DNA of 7,924 nt from Acidimicrobiia bacterium (GTDB taxonomy: Bacteria; Actinomycetota; Acidimicrobiia; Spongiisociales; UBA5794). Location of the stretch: positions 1-7,924 of the forward strand of contig JABDMN010000366.1 in assembly GCA_013001485.1 (NCBI GenBank). Reading direction: 5' to 3'. This document shows positions 6,141 through 7,924 of this stretch, piece by piece. Position numbers and translations under genes: made by a program. Position 1 is the stretch's first letter, and the number at the start of each line of letters is the position of its first letter. A model generated the notes under the pieces. That model searched no databases, had not been told where the DNA came from, and worked only from the letters and a program-made list of their open reading frames with translations.

Positions 6141-6168
6141 TTGGCCTGGTCAGGCCCACTGCTACACT
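6141..6168 (+). promoter_or_regulatory. Putative housekeeping promoter for rpsB-tsf-pyrH
   Basis: TTGGCC (6141-6146) and TACACT (6163-6168) are separated by 16 nt, each matching 4 of 6 bases of the sigma-70-type consensus. The predicted start near 6174-6176 would give a leader of about 100 nt before rpsB. It lies just after the sigma-factor stop at 6133. Predicted by eye. Confidence 0.5.
6143..6156. repeat. Perfect 6-bp inverted repeat inside the rpsB promoter
   Basis: GGCCTG-GT-CAGGCC is a 14-bp inverted repeat starting 9 nt after the sigma-factor stop. It overlaps most of the proposed -35 box and the spacer. It could be a protein operator. It could also be a short hairpin at the end of the upstream transcript, but no T-run follows, so a classic intrinsic terminator is unlikely. 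Confidence 0.45.
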
Positions 6169-6202
6169 CCCGCCGCTAAATACACACGTTCGCCGCACCC
6201 GT

Positions 6203-6227
6203 CCCACGGTGGGCACCACTTGGTGCC
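6203..6227 (+). promoter_or_regulatory. Overlapping hairpins in the rpsB 5' leader
   Basis: GGCACC (6212-6217) pairs perfectly with GGTGCC (6222-6227) across a 4-nt loop. Just before it CCCA (6203-6206) pairs with TGGG (6210-6213). The two stems share bases 6212-6213 and cannot both be complete. The rest of the leader to 6265 is open and purine-rich near the ribosome site. S2 represses its own mRNA through a leader element in gammaproteobacteria; whether this element does the same is inference. Confidence 0.4.
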
Positions 6228-6277
6228 AGGGAACGGTTTCGGGCGAGCGGAGGAGACAACCAAACAAGGAGACCCAC

Positions 6278-7036
6278 GTGGCAGCCGTCACTATGCGACA
6301 GCTGCTCGAGGCCGGGGTGCACTTCGGGCACCAGACTCGGCGTTGGGATCCCAAGATGCAGCCGTACATTTTCGGCGACCGCAACGGGATCCACATCGTC
6401 GACCTCCGGCAGACACTCGAGCGCGTTGAATCAGCACACAAGTTCGTCAGGGATCTGATCGCCGATGGCGGCGTCATCCTTTTCGTCGGTACGAAGAAGC
6501 AGGCGCAAAGCGCCATTCAGGAAGCGGCCGAGACCGCCGGCATGCCTTATGTCAACCACCGTTGGCTCGGTGGCATGCTCACCAACTTCTCGACCATCAA
6601 CACCCGCATCCGCTACATGCTCGAGCTCGAGCAGATGGACTCATCGGGTGAGATGGAGGCGCTGCCCAAGAAGGAGCGGCTCAAGCTGAGGCGCGAGATG
6701 GGCAAACTCCAGGCCGTGCTTGGAGGCGTCAGAGACCTGAAGCGCCAGCCCGATGTCGTGTTCATCGTCGACGTCAAGGCTGAGCACATCGCCGTCAAAG
6801 AGGCCGTCCGTCTCGGCATTCCGATCGTCGCTGTCGTTGACACCAACTGCGATCCCGACGGTATCGACTTCGTGATCCCGGGCAACGACGATGCCATCCG
6901 GTCGGCACAGCTGTTGGCCCAGGTCATCGCCAAAGGCGCCAAGGAAGGTCGCGAGTTGTACGAGGCAGGCCGGGCAGCGGCCAAGGCCGAAGCGGCCGCA
7001 GCTGCCGAGGCAGATGCCGCTGACAAGAAGGAGTGA
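6278..7036 (+). CDS. rpsB: 30S ribosomal protein S2
   Basis: A 252-residue S2 protein, which joins the small ribosomal subunit late, near the head-platform junction beside S1 or its equivalents. The N-terminus [19 protein letters not shown] followed by RRWDPKM is the standard actinobacterial S2 start. FVGTKKQAQ (69-77), [14 protein letters not shown] (91-104) and the C-terminal signature [17 protein letters not shown] (193-209) are all present. The tail from about 233 is Ala/Lys/Glu-rich, low-complexity and probably disordered. GTG 6278 is chosen because AAGGAG (6266-6271) lies 6 nt before it; the reading frame stays open further upstream to an ATG at 6209, but that stretch is the leader. The gene is 2 nt from tsf, so the two are translated from one mRNA, as in nearly all bacteria. 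Confidence 0.98.
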   Translation: MAAVTMRQLLEAGVHFGHQTRRWDPKMQPYIFGDRNGIHIVDLRQTLERVESAHKFVRDLIADGGVILFVGTKKQAQSAIQEAAETAGMPYVNHRWLGGMLTNFSTINTRIRYMLELEQMDSSGEMEALPKKERLKLRREMGKLQAVLGGVRDLKRQPDVVFIVDVKAEHIAVKEAVRLGIPIVAVVDTNCDPDGIDFVIPGNDDAIRSAQLLAQVIAKGAKEGRELYEAGRAAAKAEAAAAAEADAADKKE

Positions 7037-7038
7037 GC

Positions 7039-7680
7039 ATGTCGTTCTCTGCCAAAGACGTGCAAGACCTGCGGAAGATGACTGGTGCCGGGATGATGGA
7101 CGCCAAGCGCGCCCTCGAGGAGACAGGCGGTGACGCCGTGGCGGCTGCCGATCTTCTTCGCGAGAAAGGCCTCGCCGAAGCCGCGAAGCGAGCTGACCGG
7201 GCCCAAACCGAGGGCACGATCGGCTCGTACCTGCACTCCCAGGCCGGCCGGTCAGTGATCGGAGTTCTCGTCGACCTCGCCTCGGAGACCGACTTCGTGG
7301 CCAAGAGCGATGACTTCCAGCAGGCGGCCAACGACATCGCCATGCACATTGCTGCCGCTCGGCCCGGATGGGTGAGCCGCGACGAGGTCCCCGACGACCT
7401 GATCACTTCGGAGAAGGCCATGTTCGAGGCGCAGGCTCGCAACGACGGCAAGCCAGAAAACGTGCTCGACAAGATTGTCGCCGGCAAGCTCGAGGCTTTC
7501 TACGGAGACAACGTCCTGTACGACCAGGAGTTCGTCCGCAAAGAGGCCTTCGAGGGCACAGTGGGCGAGATGGTCCAGCAGATGGCTGCCTCGATGGGCG
7601 AGAACATCAGCGTCCGTCGGTTCTCTCGTGTCGAAGTCGGAGAAGGCGTGGAGACCGAGGACACGGAGGGCGACGAGTAG
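7039..7680 (+). CDS. tsf: Elongation factor Ts, short form
   Basis: A 213-residue EF-Ts, the exchange factor that frees GDP from EF-Tu during translation. The N-terminal UBA-like domain (about 5-45) carries [24 protein letters not shown] (84-89), which reaches into the EF-Tu nucleotide site, is intact. The core ends with NVLYDQEFV and a VGEMVQQM helix, then an acidic tail. At 213 residues it is clearly shorter than the roughly 270-280 residues of mycobacterial, Streptomyces or E. coli EF-Ts and nearer the roughly 196-residue Thermus protein, so one of the two core subdomains and the coiled-coil are probably missing. The frame is unbroken, so this is a natural short form. ATG 7039 is chosen: AAGGAG (7028-7033) is 5 nt upstream, overlapping the rpsB end. 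A GTG at 7033 in the same frame lies inside that ribosome site. Confidence 0.97.
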   Translation: MSFSAKDVQDLRKMTGAGMMDAKRALEETGGDAVAAADLLREKGLAEAAKRADRAQTEGTIGSYLHSQAGRSVIGVLVDLASETDFVAKSDDFQQAANDIAMHIAAARPGWVSRDEVPDDLITSEKAMFEAQARNDGKPENVLDKIVAGKLEAFYGDNVLYDQEFVRKEAFEGTVGEMVQQMAASMGENISVRRFSRVEVGEGVETEDTEGDE

Positions 7681-7924
7681 TGGGACGCCGCGTCGTCCTC
7701 AAGCTCTCCGGAGAGGCCTTCGCCGATCCCGAACTCGGGTACGGCATCGATCCCGACACGGTCAGCCGGGTCGCCGCTGAGATCGCCGAGGTCAACGCTG
7801 AGGGCCATGAGATCGCCATCGTCGTCGGCGGGGGCAACATCTTCCGCGGGATCTCGACGGCTGCGGCCGGGATGGACCGGGCCAACGCCGATTACATGGG
7901 GATGCTGGCAACAGTGATCAATGC
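7680..7924 (+). CDS. pyrH: UMP kinase (uridylate kinase), 5' part only
   Basis: The first 81 codons of UMP kinase, which makes UDP from UMP and ATP in pyrimidine nucleotide synthesis; the frame runs off the right edge. The N-terminus [12 protein letters not shown] (3-14), the glycine-rich [10 protein letters not shown] (48-57) and [11 protein letters not shown] (71-81) are diagnostic of the bacterial hexameric enzyme in the amino acid kinase family. The GTG start shares one base with the tsf TAG stop (TAGTG). GGAGGG (7665-7670), 9 nt upstream within tsf, serves as ribosome site, so the gene is coupled to tsf. In most actinobacteria frr (ribosome recycling factor) follows. Confidence 0.96.
   Translation, partial: MGRRVVLKLSGEAFADPELGYGIDPDTVSRVAAEIAEVNAEGHEIAIVVGGGNIFRGISTAAAGMDRANADYMGMLATVIN

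Noticed and set aside
6143..6156. Intrinsic terminator after the sigma-factor gene
   Set aside because: The stem is only 6 bp with a 2-nt loop and is followed by CACTGCTA rather than a T-run.

Overview
The window looks like a chromosomal segment of a high-GC actinobacterium. The order comM - dprA - xer - sigma factor - rpsB - tsf - pyrH is the classic actinobacterial arrangement: mycobacteria carry comM-dprA-viuB-xerC upstream of rpsB-tsf, and streptomycetes carry whiG close to rpsB. G/C-ending codons, GTG starts and apparently leaderless promoters fit. A deep-branching lineage such as Acidimicrobiia is possible (short EF-Ts, no rnhB/yraN next to comM), but this is a guess.

Left part, minus strand (1-2060). 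A secreted trypsin-family protease runs off the left edge. It has a signal peptide, a complete catalytic triad, and a C-terminal extension that reads as TolB/PD40-type beta-propeller repeats. It is preceded by a 212-bp gap rich in short perfect hairpins, a possible structured 5' leader. Upstream of that lies a thioredoxin-type arsenate reductase (arsC) with all three redox cysteines and no other ars gene nearby.

Middle, plus strand (2126-6133). A tightly packed run starts back-to-back with arsC: comM, dprA (8-nt overlap), a XerC/D recombinase (31-nt gap holding a start-stop mini-ORF) and a WhiG/FliA-type sigma factor (26-nt overlap). The first three act on DNA: ComM helps branch migration during uptake recombination, DprA loads RecA on incoming ssDNA, and Xer resolves chromosome dimers. 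The sigma factor is probably co-transcribed with them; its regulon (sporulation or motility) cannot be read here.

Right part, plus strand (6134-7924). A promoter and a roughly 100-nt leader with hairpins precede rpsB (ribosomal protein S2), tsf (a short EF-Ts) and the 5' part of pyrH (UMP kinase), a conserved translation and nucleotide operon.

I see no tRNA, rRNA, CRISPR array, insertion sequence or prophage gene. Most of the window is conserved housekeeping. The unusual parts are the protease-propeller fusion, the hairpin-rich regions before the protease and rpsB, the divergent leaderless-looking promoters, and the mini-ORF before xer.
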